Shown here one piece after another: positions 45,212-56,334 of a stretch of 64,000 bases of DNA. The stretch's first letter is position 1, and every line of letters starts with the position of its first letter. The notes beneath the pieces were generated by a model. That model was not told the origin of the DNA. It ran no database searches and saw only the letters and a program-made list of their open reading frames with translations. This DNA comes from Sanghuangporus weigelae (Eukaryota; Basidiomycota; Agaricomycetes; Hymenochaetales; Hymenochaetaceae): assembly GCA_033182465.1 (NCBI GenBank), contig CP137326.1:1457501-1521500 (forward strand), written 5' to 3'. The translations under genes were made by a program, and so were the position numbers.

Positions 45212-48200
45212 ATGGCTCCAAAGCGGAAAAACCAAGATAAAGATGTAAATTCGGGAAATAATGCAGCTAGCACTAGTACTCAGAGAAAGAAAGCTCGCTT
45301 GGAAGAAGCTCGGAAAATTTCTGTCCAATTTTCAGATCCCCCGCGCCAGAACACCAAATCCTCTAGTAGTAAGCATTTCGCAAATCGATAACCGACGCAA
45401 AGCTAACTTCGTAAACAGGCATGGAAGGCTTGCCGAGCACGATCGATGTAGAGAAGTTTGCAGAGGTAAGGAATCCGATTGTGTCCTTGGACGGATTGAA
45501 TGAGATTGATCTCCAGATTCGTGGATACGAGATCAATGCAATGAAACAGGCCATGGATAATGTCGCGTGAGCATTGATTCTGTCTGATAGTTTTGAAGCA
45601 AGTGTAATGTGGACTCGTAGTTCGGCTGGAACTCAGCGAGTCTGGCAGTCATTACCTCGGCACTTAAGACGTCGAGCAGCAAGCCACGATGTGCGATACG
45701 TTCCAGCAAGACTACGGCAGAAGGCTCGCGCAGAGGTAAAAGAAGTCTATTGAAATACTCAACAAGCGCGCTCACTTTCTCGAGATGGATTCCTCGGCGA
45801 AACCTTCTTCCAAGAAAAGGCTATCAAGGCGAGGGAAAGCGAAGGCACTAACGCGTACGGAAGAGTTTCTAAAGCGACAACGTACGCTTCGAAATTCTTG
45901 CTCTGAATTGTGTTTAACATACACTCATGGTAGAGGACAAGTCGTGGCTCGAGACTCATATTTGGCATGCAAAACGAATGCACATGGAAAATATGTGGGG
46001 CTATCGCCTCGTAAGCATTTCCCTATCTCTTCCCATAGAGTAAATACCTTAGTGGCTTGTGTTTCAGGCAAAGACACCAACAGAAAAGGCTTTCCGGCCA
46101 TCTCATCGTGCTTCTGTACATGGATGTATTCTACACGACGCCTCTTATGAAGCAATCATCGAGCTTAATGGTCCCGAGGAGGTTCTCAAAGAGATACTCA
46201 CGAGATGCTCGGACCCTCAGACCGTTAGTCCAGGCGCAGTAAGGTAGTGTGAGAAAGAGTAAATTTTGTTTGAGTTTGCTGACGTTCTTGCTACTGATCA
46301 GATTTACAAATGGTTCCCGCGTGTGTTATACGCATATGTATAAACCCTGGTCTTATCCATTCGATCTGGTGGGACCAATTGAGATCCTCTGGAAGACGAG
46401 CGCTTCCTCACCTCCGCAAGTGCAGTCAGAATCCTCGAAAAAGAAAGATACCCAGAGGCAAAAGGCTTCGATCAGGACAATTTGGGTCCGATGTCACCCT
46501 ATCATTTACGACGCTGCGGTCTCAACGATCACATACTGCGTACAGGCTTATCTGCAGAGAGCACAGAGCACGAGCAAGAAGGAGATAAATATTGAGGTTG
46601 CTGACCTGAGAGATCAATTCAACATCTTCGAGCTCGTGGGTCCCAAATCCAGTCAAGTCATCCATGGCGCACTTTCTCCCGTCAAGAACGAAGAAAGAGA
46701 AGAGCTCAAGAAGGTAACACTTATACCATTGCATTTTTTATTCGCCTAATATTGCGTTAGTTTTGGAAGGCTCTCGGACAACTTCAAACAGTAGGATCTG
46801 CACCTCGTGGTATGGTTGTGGGAATGAAAGTACTTGACCCGCGTCTCAAGCAAGTATCATTTTTCTTGCACCCTCGAGATGCATCATACTAAATTATTGT
46901 AGCTTCCCTCCTAAAAACACGAAAATTCATTTGAACGCGAATTCAAAGGAAAGTACGAGTCTCTCTGCAGGTCTTTGGCCAATCGCGAAGTTAGCAGAGA
47001 GTGAGTTGTGGGACAGCGATGTCAGAGCGCGTCTCTGTACACCGCGCTTCAAGAAGAAGGATATTGACTCGCGGAAGTCCAAGGTTGATTGCTCTTAATC
47101 TATATGGTCCGGATCGATTGACTAACGTCGCTATAAAGCACCTTGTTCCCGGTTCGGAGCTCAATCCGCTTCGTCAGGACAATCGGGTCCCGCTGCTTCT
47201 GATTCAGCAATCAATTGAACCACCGGGGTCATCGTCATCGTCATCGTCTCTCGCTGTCCAGAATACATCAAACAATACTCGTCCTTTGCACGGGTGGACA
47301 CTCGTCATACCAAAGGGATGGGGCATGCCTTTCTTTTCCTCATTAACTCATACAGGTACCCGAGTCGGTGGACAGGACGAAGTTACCACGCAACGCTTTG
47401 AGGCGGGGTGCCCGATGTTCCCGATGGACTATCCATGTACGGAAGCCTACACTGCGTGTGCAGAGGAGCGTGGACGAGAGGAGAGGGAACGGTGGGAGCG
47501 GAAGCCTCCTGCAAAGCGACCGAACTGGGAGAAACTTGGGACGGAGAGTCCGTGGGTTCCTGATTGGTATGGCTTACTGGGTTTGCAGAAGGCATATTCC
47601 GGGCCGCGGACAGATGGAGCTGCGGACCTGGTCCCTACGCAGAGGGAGCCTCCTCAGTCAATAGTCGAGGGTGAAAATTCAATGCAGAAGACAACCGAAG
47701 GTGAACCAGGCAAGGATCTCGGTATCCGACCGTGGCTTTTCAGAGGACCCGAAACTCTGTCTTGGATCGAAGCCCTCTCCCATTCTCCGAATCCTGCTTC
47801 CGATCTCCTCGCAAAACTCAACACGTTGCGCGCCAAGCGTTTTCTCCCTGTCTTACCATTGTCTGCGGACGCTCTTCTCCAAAGTGCTTTAGTGATTGTA
47901 CGGCTATCGATTCCTCGTTCAGGCTCGCCAGAAGACAACGCAGTCATTTACAAAATGCGTGACGAGGAGGCAAAGAAGTGGAGGTCACTGGTCGAAGAAG
48001 GAGAAAGCGAACTCACTGAGACTCAGGTATGGCCTTGGCATTCACCAGATGTACTTGAATTCGATTTCTGACTCACGACCCCGTGCAGCTGAGCGAACTT
48101 GAGTATTCCAGAGACGCTTTGGTGGGTTACGTGACAAGCGGTCATTATTCGCTCTCCATCGGACGCGGACAGGCTATCGGTGCGGTTTCGTTGAAAAGAT

Positions 48201-48373
48201 ATCTGGAGATGAAAGAACAGCTATATCGGTAACGTTTGCACTCGTTCTTATTACTTATACTTTCTAATAGACTGCGATTCAGCTTGGGAAAGCCCAGGGC
48301 ACTCCCCTTGGTAAAAATCCGCAACAAAAACAGCCCCATCTGTCGGGCTGCATTCATCGAGTTGCTCTGTTGA
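45212..48373 (+). CDS. POP1: POP1, RNase P/RNase MRP protein subunit
   Basis: Thirteen exons (45212-45368, 45419-45465, 45517-45566, 45621-45735, 45785-45881, 45934-46010, 46068-46243, 46302-46713, 46761-46849, 46903-47083, 47139-48026, 48089-48228, 48283-48373) give 839 residues. POP1 is the largest protein of RNase P and MRP, which trim tRNA 5' ends and process rRNA in the nucleus. Hallmarks: VEKFAEIRGYEINAM, the Arg-rich HLRRRAASHDVRYVPARLR, KSWLETHIWHAKRMHMENMW, VCYTHMYKPWSYPFDLVGP, the POPLD domain around GWTLVIPKGWGMPFFSSL and GCPMFPMDYPCT, and the end DALVGYVTSGHYSLSIGRG. The intron at 46850-46902 begins GCAAGT and must be spliced as GC-AG, because the nearest GT leads to a stop. Nothing appears missing. 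Confidence 0.95.
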
Positions 48374-48685
48374 ATAAGTTTATCTCTTCGTTAATGGTCC
48401 CAGCAGGTACTATGTTCGTTCTGATGCGACAATGTGTATCTATCTTGTGATGTGTAATGCTCTCTGCGATACAGTATGTCCTCGGAGAAAGGGGGAAAAA
48501 AGGTGTGAGAAGGAAAGGAAAAGAGGATAATAACTTTTACACGGCCGTAGAATATATGTAGAAATATTTAAGAGACAGGTGGTAAGCAGAGCAGTTTGAG
48601 TGTGATGAGGGAGAAGAACTATGAAGACAGAATGGACTTGCTAGACAAGAAAGGAAAAACACCAATGCAACAGTGGGTCGCCAAA
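48374..48685. other. 3' region between convergent POP1 and borealin-like genes
   Basis: Downstream sequence of both genes, purine-rich at about 48480-48530. No gene seen. Confidence 0.5.
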
Positions 48686-50001
48686 CTAGATTTTCCACCG
48701 CTCCAGAGCGGTCTGAACCAGACGTGTCATATCTTCCCTCGCCTGCTTCTTTGCACTGTTGGTAATGCCCTCAAGTGCATCAAGCTCTGCAGGGCTAGTA
48801 GAAAATGGGTCAAATTCCAACACGAGTCCATCCTTAGTGGGGACTCGCATGAACGCACTCGGATGCGCGGGCCCGAGTACGCTGCCGTCTGTGGTGGAAG
48901 GTACAGATGACATAGATGTCGATGATCCCGAGCTGGAATGTGCTGCTCGCGAGGGTGACTGTGAGCGCGGGATGTGATTTTCATTGCTGCCTGTTGAAAA
49001 TGCAGATGCTTTCCGAATGACGATGCTTTGTTGTCGATTGAATTTGAATGGGTGATGTCGATCTGTCACTTCGTCCCTCTCACCGATTGTGTCTGGTATT
49101 GCGTCCCGTTCTCGTTCTCGAGGCAACGGGAATGCTAATGGACTGCCATTGACGCTCATGACACTCTCGTCTTTCCGAGGGAGGCGAGGATAGGCGGGTG
49201 CCTTGGGTAATACAGGGTTGAAATTTGAAGAGGGGACACGAGAAGTGGAAGAGGCAGAAACGTTCCGCGATGAAGACGCCTTGGTTGGTGACATGAAGCG
49301 ACTCATAGGTCTTGATGATGATGGCTTTGATGGAGAATTTGGACCGAGGTGCGGATATAGGTTACGGGTAGTTCGAATCTGGTTGGAGGATTAGCACATA
49401 AACCTCAAGAGTTCAGTACTGAACTTACTGATTTCGGAGTCTTGTTGAGACGAGCCTTTAGCAGCTTGGCTGCATCCATTTTCACCGGCGAAGCAACGCG
49501 GGCTATGTCGACCATCATACGCGACTTATTCAACAGCAACTTCAAAGGCGACGAACCTGTCTTTGGTGCTCGTGGTGATTCGGAATTTCCGGATACCAGA
49601 GGATCTTCTGTATCTTTCCATTTTCTCTTCCTCGATGCTGAGTCCAACGTTGGCTCCCCTCCTTGTCGTTCTCGCTGCAGACCCCGCAGACAAGCGTTGA
49701 TGTCACCATTGTATTTGTCCGCGAATTCGCCCATGGTTATACCCCGCACAAGCTTCGGGACGCGCAGTACCTGACCCTCATGGTGATTTTTGAAGTTTTC
49801 TAGCACCTGAGCTAGTGTTTCTTGGAATTCGCGCGCTCGATGATGTACTGAGTAAGATAAGCTGTTGAGTGGGTTCAAAACAACCACTGGGCACAATAGA
49901 AACACACCTTCAAGGTCCAGATTTGCAAGAAGTTGCCTTTTCTCTTCGGCGCTCAGTCGAGGTCGACCGTCTTTCTCTTTGTTGCGGGCTGGTGTTTCCA
50001 T
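48686..50001 (-). CDS. Borealin-like chromosomal passenger complex subunit
   Basis: Exons 50001-49908, 49847-49429 and 49378-48686 (reverse) give 401 residues. The N-terminal helical block KRQLLANLDLEVHHRAREF, TLAQVLENFKNHHEGQVLRVP and KLVRGITMGEFADKYNGD matches the borealin N-terminal domain (Nbl1 in yeasts), which forms a three-helix bundle with INCENP and survivin and places Aurora B kinase on centromeres. The rest is long, basic and Ser/Pro rich with many SP and TP sites (MSRFMSPTKASSSR, RSQSPSR), likely phosphorylated by CDK and disordered. The C-terminus is more conserved in look: RVPTKDGLVLEFDPF and a short helix EDMTRLVQTALERW. The first intron is 60 nt and open in frame. The gene diverges from ERG26 over 229 bp. 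Confidence 0.85.
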
Positions 50002-50230
50002 GTTGTCCGCCTCCGCCGTACTCGTCGTCGCCGTTGTCGCTGAGTGTGGCCCAACCGGAGAGCCTAGCTTTGAGTGCGCGTTTGGGATACGCGGTCAGGT
50101 GCCTTCCCGGTGATTGCCGATCTTTACTGGATCCATGGCCATGGCATGGCACGACTTCTCGGTCAGTGACCAGGCTAAGGCTTATCTCCTCCCTTCACCG
50201 TCTCCTCGCCGTCGTCAAATTCCTCAAAAA

Positions 50231-51651
50231 ATGTCTACAGAAAAAGATAATTATATTGTAATTGGCGGCAGCGGTTTCTTGGGTCGACACATTGTTGAGG
50301 CTCTTCTCAACCGTGGTGACACTGTTTCGGTGCTCGATATTGTCCAACGGTACCACGACGTCCCATTTTATTCCGCAGACATATCGGTACAGAGTCAAGT
50401 CGAAGATGCATTCAGAAAGGTGTGCAACTATAGTCTTTTTCTGTTAACGGAACTTGCTGAAGAAAAGTTCTGCTTTAGAGCGGTGCTACGTGCATCATTC
50501 ATACTGCCTCTCCACCTCACGGCCTGGATCCCGCAATTTACTGGAAAGTAAACGTAGAAGGAACAGAGGCAGTCATCGCTGCTGCAATCGCACTTCACAT
50601 AAAAAAGCTTGTGTTCACAAGTAGTGCCGGCGTCGTCTTCAACGGGAAGGACCTCGTTAATATTGACGAGCGCTACCCCTACCCAGATGTCCCGCTCGAT
50701 GCTTACAACGAATCAAAAGCCAAGGCAGAGGAGCTGGTATTAGCAGCTAACGGCAAGGATGGCCTGCTTACAGTAGCCCTGCGTCCCTCTGGTATTTTTG
50801 GGTACGCTATTTCCCCAGTCAGTATATCATCGGAAATTCCAGCTGACAACTCTTAGCCCGGGAGACCGACAAATCATGCATGGTCTCATGCAAGTCCTCC
50901 ACAACAAACAAACGCACTTCCAACTTGGAGACAATACAAACTTATTTGACTGGACATACGTCACCAACGTTGCGAAAGCACACCTACTCGCTGCCGATAG
51001 ACTCACGAACCCGCGCCCAGATCTGGCGGAGGTAGTAGATCAGCCTCTCCCGCCGATTGATCTTTCAACCGGCGTTCGTCGTGTTCCTACGTCAAAGGCA
51101 CGACCTATTGGGCCTGCAGTACAGCCACCTCCAAATGCTGCAGAGCTTGAAGAAGCTTACCGATCCAGCCCATTCTACGAACCGCGTCCTGTCCATCGCA
51201 CCCGTTTTGATCAATTAGCTCCCTCGACGATGGAGCGTACGGAAAGTAACCCACTCCGCGTAGACGGGGAGGTATTTTTTATCACAAACGGCGAGCCCTT
51301 TTACTTCTGGGACTTCACTCGTACAATATGGCATCTGATGGGTGACCCACAAGACCGAGGCATATTCAGGTTGCCAAGATCGCTTGCTGGTGTCCTTGCC
51401 ACCCTTGCAGAGGGTTGGAGTTGGCTTGTCGGAAAGGAGCCGGGCTTCACGCGATTCCGTGTTACATTTAGTTGTGCCCAGAGGTGGCATAATATTGAGA
51501 AGGCAAGGCTTGTCCTGGGATATGAGCCTGAGATCGGAGTTGTCGAGGGTATCACAAGGATGTGCGACGTAAGCTTCCTTATTGTCTTTTCCGGGTGTGA
51601 GGCTGATGTTCACGTTTGCAGTGGTACAAGGCAGAGTTCAAGAAGCAATAG
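50231..51651 (+). CDS. ERG26: Sterol-4-alpha-carboxylate 3-dehydrogenase (decarboxylating)
   Basis: Exons 50231-50419, 50479-50801, 50857-51568 and 51622-51651 give 417 residues. The enzyme oxidises the 3-hydroxyl of 4-carboxysterols with loss of CO2 during ergosterol synthesis at the endoplasmic reticulum, with ERG25 and ERG27. The NAD(P) site IVIGGSGFLGRHIVEALL, catalytic Tyr-Lys in YNESKAKAEELV, LRPSGIFGPGDRQ, the family signature NTNLFDWTYVTNVAKAHLLAA and the C-terminal GEPFYFWDFTRTIWHLMG and KEPGFTRFRV are all present. An insert of about 70 residues, Pro-rich (RPIGPAVQPPPNAAELEEAY), sits before the ITNGEP block; such inserts occur in basidiomycete ERG26. The last exon has only 30 nt (WYKAEFKKQ). 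An in-frame ATG at 50135 would add 32 residues, but I prefer 50231, whose context (AAAAAATGTC) is good and which begins just before the dinucleotide fold. Confidence 0.95.
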
Positions 51652-51891
51652 ACTCAGTTCTCAATCTCTTGTGTCTATACCTTTCTTGTGTACTGTAGCC
51701 TATACACGGTATATTTTTTACTCGAGGAAATTTAACGAAACAAGAAGAGTGTCAGAGCATTGCGACATTCCAAACAGTACGACGACAAGAAAATACAAAA
51801 CAAACGCGAAGATATATAGTAGAAACGTTAAGAAGAGCAGTATTTGTCCATATTTCCATCCCTAGTAAAGGCGAACGACGTAGAAAGACGT

Positions 51892-54047
51892 TTATTGCCT
51901 TAGGCGCGACTCAATACCCTCGAGGACAGCAACCCCATCCTTCGTCAGTGTCTTCCCAGTCGTCGAGCGCACGGCCACGCAGAAATCAGAAAGTATTTTC
52001 GCCAACTCCTGATTACCCATTGCCTGTGGGCCATTTTGCAGTCGCTGCCGAAGTGCCTTCACCGTTTCCGATTTCTGCGTATGCATCGGCGGACGTTGTC
52101 GAAGCCGTTCCTGCTTACTCTCGGATTGTGTCTGATTCGATGTCGCACGTGAAAGTTGCGAGTCAGTCTTTTGAGAGTTACGCGCGACGATTGCTGAAGG
52201 GTTCTCCAGTTGCTGGACAAGCGCATCTAGGAAATCAAACGCGTCCCGCGTGATTACTCGGCTCCGCGTTCCCGTAAGTGAATACGTCTCAAGGAACTTG
52301 CGAAGTAGGTCCGCAAGAGAGACATTATCGACAGTGGAGCGAGCGCGTTTAGCGAGGAGGCGCATCGTTGCCTGTTTCGTCGCACGATCCATCTGCCGTG
52401 AAGGCTTAATACTTCCTTCATCGGACGAGTCACTGATGACAATGACACCCGGAGGGTACTTCGCTTTGCCTTTCGATTCTGAGCGTTGAGAATCAGATTG
52501 CAATGGAGCTGCCTGTTGAACATTCTCATTTTCAGTTCTGGGCAAGTTCGATCCCTCAGAAGGCAAAGAGACAGGATCTAGTCTTGGAGCCTCGGGAGGT
52601 GTCCTTACAGGCGGAAGTGTGGGCTCAAGTCTGGCATTTCTACGTTCGTTCCCGAACCGAAGTCCTTGTTTCTCCAGATGCATTTTGGCGATCTCCTCGA
52701 GAATCATTTCTATACCTATTTCCTGCTCAGACTCGTCTCTGACATACTGTCCGCGTTTTCTATAAGGCGGTGTCTGAGGAAAGGAATAATAATAAAAATG
52801 TTAAGAGCGGTTCCTCCATGTCAGCGACTATGGTGCCTTACTTCTGGTCGTGGTGGCCACACAAAGTAGTCATCGACATATCCACCGTGTATCGCATACC
52901 CCTTCTCCCTAGCGAGATCTGCAAATCGTTCTCGCCAAAAGCGATAAGCTGGCTGCTCAGAGAACTTGAGTCGGCGGCAATAGCGCAGGAACTCTTCAAA
53001 CACTCCAGGCAGACCACGACAAAGATCCTCAGGAGTAGTTCTGAGCTTCTTTCGTATGAGAACATCGTGCGCTTTGTTGGTCTTTGGGACACCGTTGCGT
53101 GTCCATGGAAGGCCACCTTCTGTTAATACATGGATGAGCATCAGCGCGAGAGCTTCCATGTCGTCTCTTCTGGACGGGACTACGAAAGTGGGTATTAGTA
53201 TCAAGGACTACTTGAAATGAGAAAACAATACCTTTCCCTCGACAGTGTACATTCACAGAGGTGAACCAATAATTTCCGATGAAGTCGCGCTTTGACCTAC
53301 TATCTGGAATATGCATACCCGTCTGAGGATCAATATATCGCTTTGAAAAACCGAAATCGATCATGTATATTATTCCTTTGTTTGTTCCGAGTCCAACAAC
53401 ACAGTTTCCTAGTTGGATGTCTCGATGCAATATACCTCTTGAATGCATGAATTCAAGGCGTTGTATCTATAGAACTTCACACTTCGGAGGATTCCATCAT
53501 TTGAGTAAGCAACTTACGACTTGCATTGCGATACAAATGGTGCTTCGGAGATCCATATTCTTCCCATTCCTGCGGTATAAACTATCAAGTGAAGCTCCGA
53601 GAAGGTCGATCACTGGAGCGCCCTTGGGATTAGTCCGGGGATGGACGACATGAATATCTGCGGGCTCACCCAAGTAATCGTAGTCACCCTGGACGCCTGC
53701 AGCCCATAAGGTAGGCATACCAGTTCCGCCCTGAAGAGATGGATAAAAGCTGCGCTCGTATCTAGACATTTACAGAATTATGTATTGAACATGGATCCAC
53801 GAATCCTTGCCATACCTGTTAGTTGGGCATTCGTGACCGACATCTTGCACTTTGATTGCTGCTATTTGCTTAGTAAATGGGTTGGTCGCTCGCCAAATTG
53901 ATCCTTGATGCGAAGAAATACTTCTAAGTTCCTCTTCCGGTCATATCCAGTGGAGAACGCACCAGAGTATCCTGACCCAAGGCACTCCTCTAGAAACCAG
54001 TTGGCAATGCGAGACGGAACGCGGATGCGGCCATCATCACTGCCCAT
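51892..54047 (-). CDS. Casein-kinase-1-like protein kinase with long C-terminal extension
   Basis: Exons 54047-53963, 53903-53816, 53761-53518, 53466-53232, 53179-52842 and 52773-51892 (reverse) give 623 residues. The kinase domain (about 1-330) shows a glycine loop ECLGSGYSGSIWRA, the ATP-site Lys in IAAIKVQDV, a CK1-style LLGASLDSLYRRNG, the catalytic loop HRDIQLGNCVVG, the DFG Asp in IYMIDFGFSKRY, and VPSRRDDMEALALMLIHVL with LPWTRNGVP. The usual catalytic-loop Lys (HRDxKPxN) is replaced by Gln; the metal-binding Asn and DFG are kept, so activity is possible but uncertain. CK1's SIN-type APE replacement also fits. The C-terminal half is disordered and charged, with an acidic SUMO-interaction-like VIVISDSSDEG and a helical end. 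It is an expanded CK1 type seen in basidiomycetes; the role is unknown. Confidence 0.88.
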
Positions 54048-54275
54048 AATACTGCCCGCGTTGTATGATATCTCAGCGAAATGAGACGCGTCAAACGCGC
54101 CGTGATCGTGGCCGAAAGCAAGTCGAACGTGCCGCAGGCGTAAACGCGTTCATTCTACACACGCGAACGAGACGCACGTGATCATTTTTTTCGATCCAGA
54201 ATCGATCGCGTGTCAAGGTCAAGTCGACTGTCGACAATATCTCGCTGAGGTCGTCTTTCAGCTTCTCACTCTCTT

Positions 54276-55927
54276 ATGGCAGATCGATCAGAAGTACATC
54301 CAGTGGATGAAACGACTTTGGCCAATGACGTGGTCCGCCTCCTTGGAGGAGAGAATCAACGACTGAGGCGAGAACTTCAGGAAGTAGAGCAACGCGCGAA
54401 ATTTGCTGAGGACCGTGCCGAGGCAGCTGAGCCAAAGACAGCTATAAAGGTTAGATGAACACTCTCTTTGAGACCAAAACAGTTTCTAATGGTATTCTGC
54501 TCCTTATCCGAAGTAGAAGGAACCAACTGATACGAATCAAGATCTGTCGGCGGCTGAAAGAATACAACAACTAGAGGAGGAAAATTCAAGTCTCCGTGCT
54601 GAGCACCAAGAGCTTGGGTCCAAATATGCCAAGGAGAAAGAAAAGCGTAAATCACAGAAAGCTCAGCTTAAAGAATTGAAAGCGAAGGATACTCCTACTA
54701 GCGTTGAGTCAGTACGTATACTCATTACATTGAAGATACTGTGCTCGTGTCTAATACTTATGCTATAGCCGGAGTTCCTCGAACTTCAACAGCGTCGAGA
54801 GCAAATACAGGCCCATCTTCTTGAAGCTGAAACAGTATGTCGCTTCCTATCAAATCGTATCAAAGAGACCCCTGAAGGTATCCCTTAGAAAGTCAAGGAG
54901 CTGTCGCAAGAGGTGGAACAGCTTAAAAAGGATAAAGAAATGTATATGAGGCTTTTCGAGAATGCGAACGGAAGAGTAATTACTCTTACTGTGAGATCAT
55001 GGCTCTTTAACTCTCGCTTGTTTCTGACTTTTTGCTTGATAGCGAAATGATCCGTTCGCGTATATCGATGAGATTCACACTCAACGGCAGGCTATCGGTT
55101 TCACGAGACTCAGACCGTTTCAAACTGATAGTGCCGCAGCTCACTCAACTCTCGAGGCCTTTTGTAAGGTACGTTAGGATAGTCATTCGACATTCGCGGT
55201 GCTGAGCTCACCGACGCCACTAGAACGCATTGAGACCCCAAGGGTATGCTATGGTTTGATCAATTTCTTGCGACGTTGCCAATAATTGCTGCTAAAGATT
55301 GGCACGTTTACCTTTTGTGCGTCGCAAGCATGATATCCAATGGAGTCTAACACAACAAAAACATGGAGTTGCTGTCGTACCGCCGTATCGATATGTAGCA
55401 AGCAGATCATTAGCTGGTCACAAGTGGGTGTCGAACGAGGTGCATGCAATTGAAGGCCCCTTCGAGCTCCTTTACGAGACGCGTAACTTTTGGTACTATT
55501 GCGGGACCTACTCCACGACGATTATCCAGTCAAAAAGTAAGGACTTCTTCGACAAGCTGCTGTCTAGGGTATTATCATTTCTTATGATTTCTAAAGTCAG
55601 ATTTTCCAGCTTACATCTTTCGCGATTTTGCACTTTTCCCAGCTCAAGGATCGCTTGATGAGGGAATCCGTAGAGGAGACAGACCTACTGCCTCCAATAG
55701 TAAAGAAGACAATCATGGAGATGTATTCGCAGGGTGTGTTACGCATCACCTGCATAGTTTTCGAACGCATCGGCTTCAACGAGCAACTGTATAACGCCCT
55801 TCTCGAGTTTGGAACTGCAAAAGAGGGGCCTGAATATGCCTTTGATTACAAAGACAAAGTACCAAAACGAAAGATTGGGCGAGAAGAAAACGCAGGGGCG
55901 CGGCCTATGGCTAAACGATCTCGATAA
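54276..55927 (+). CDS. DUF6697-like coiled-coil protein, copy A
   Basis: Several short introns (for example near 54451-54520, 54717-54768, 54834-54890, 54990-55041, 55169-55224 and 55241-55296). The N-terminus (LANDVVRLLGGENQRLRREL) starts a coiled coil of about 200 residues rich in Gln, Glu and Lys. After NDPFAYIDEIHTQRQ comes a globular C-terminal domain: LARLPFVRRKHDIQWS, KWVSNEVHAIEGPFELLYET, FWYYCGTYSTT and MEMYSQGVLRITCIVFERIG. That domain follows the pattern of DUF6697, common in Agaricomycetes: a WYYAGTYK-like strand and a helix ending in a GFN-like motif (here RIGFNEQL). The end is basic (KVPKRKIGREENAGARPMAKRSR), perhaps nuclear. The function is unknown. Copy B lies 407 bp downstream in the same direction, a tandem duplication. 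Exact splice sites in the coiled-coil part are less certain than in other genes. Confidence 0.8.
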
Positions 55928-56334
55928 GTATACGCAAAGGCAGGACAGACAGCTTCGCTGCAGTCCACTGGCCGCTAGATTTTGTCAGTTGATTCCACTT
56001 TATTTGCCGTGTTCCATTGATATAAACTTGTGTAGATTTTCGATGCTAACTATCTGCTGTTTTTATCGCTTTCGTTATTGCTCTCGTATTGTTTGTGCAG
56101 CACTTCGTATAACGTACCATCATTGGCTGCAAGAATTAAAGAACTGGAGTTTCAAAAGTAGCAATATCCCTACGAAATTGAATACGTTCGCTTCAAAAAT
56201 TCAAAAATATGAAAATATTAAGGATGCGGCATGTTCCGTCAGATCAACGACCGTCGTTCTTCTCGTTCCGTCGGCTCGGATGGGCGCCTATATAATATAC
56301 TGGTTATCTTGCTACCCATAAGTTCTGCTTCCTC
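55928..56334. other. Spacer between tandem DUF6697-like genes
   Basis: AT-rich spacer that should hold the terminator of copy A and the promoter of copy B. No obvious similarity to the spacer before copy A (54048-54275) was noticed. Confidence 0.45.

Noticed and set aside
49865-50261. Forward open frames over the borealin start and the ERG26 leader
   Set aside because: They lie opposite coding and in the shared promoter, lack motifs and do not splice into ERG26 better than the 50231 start.
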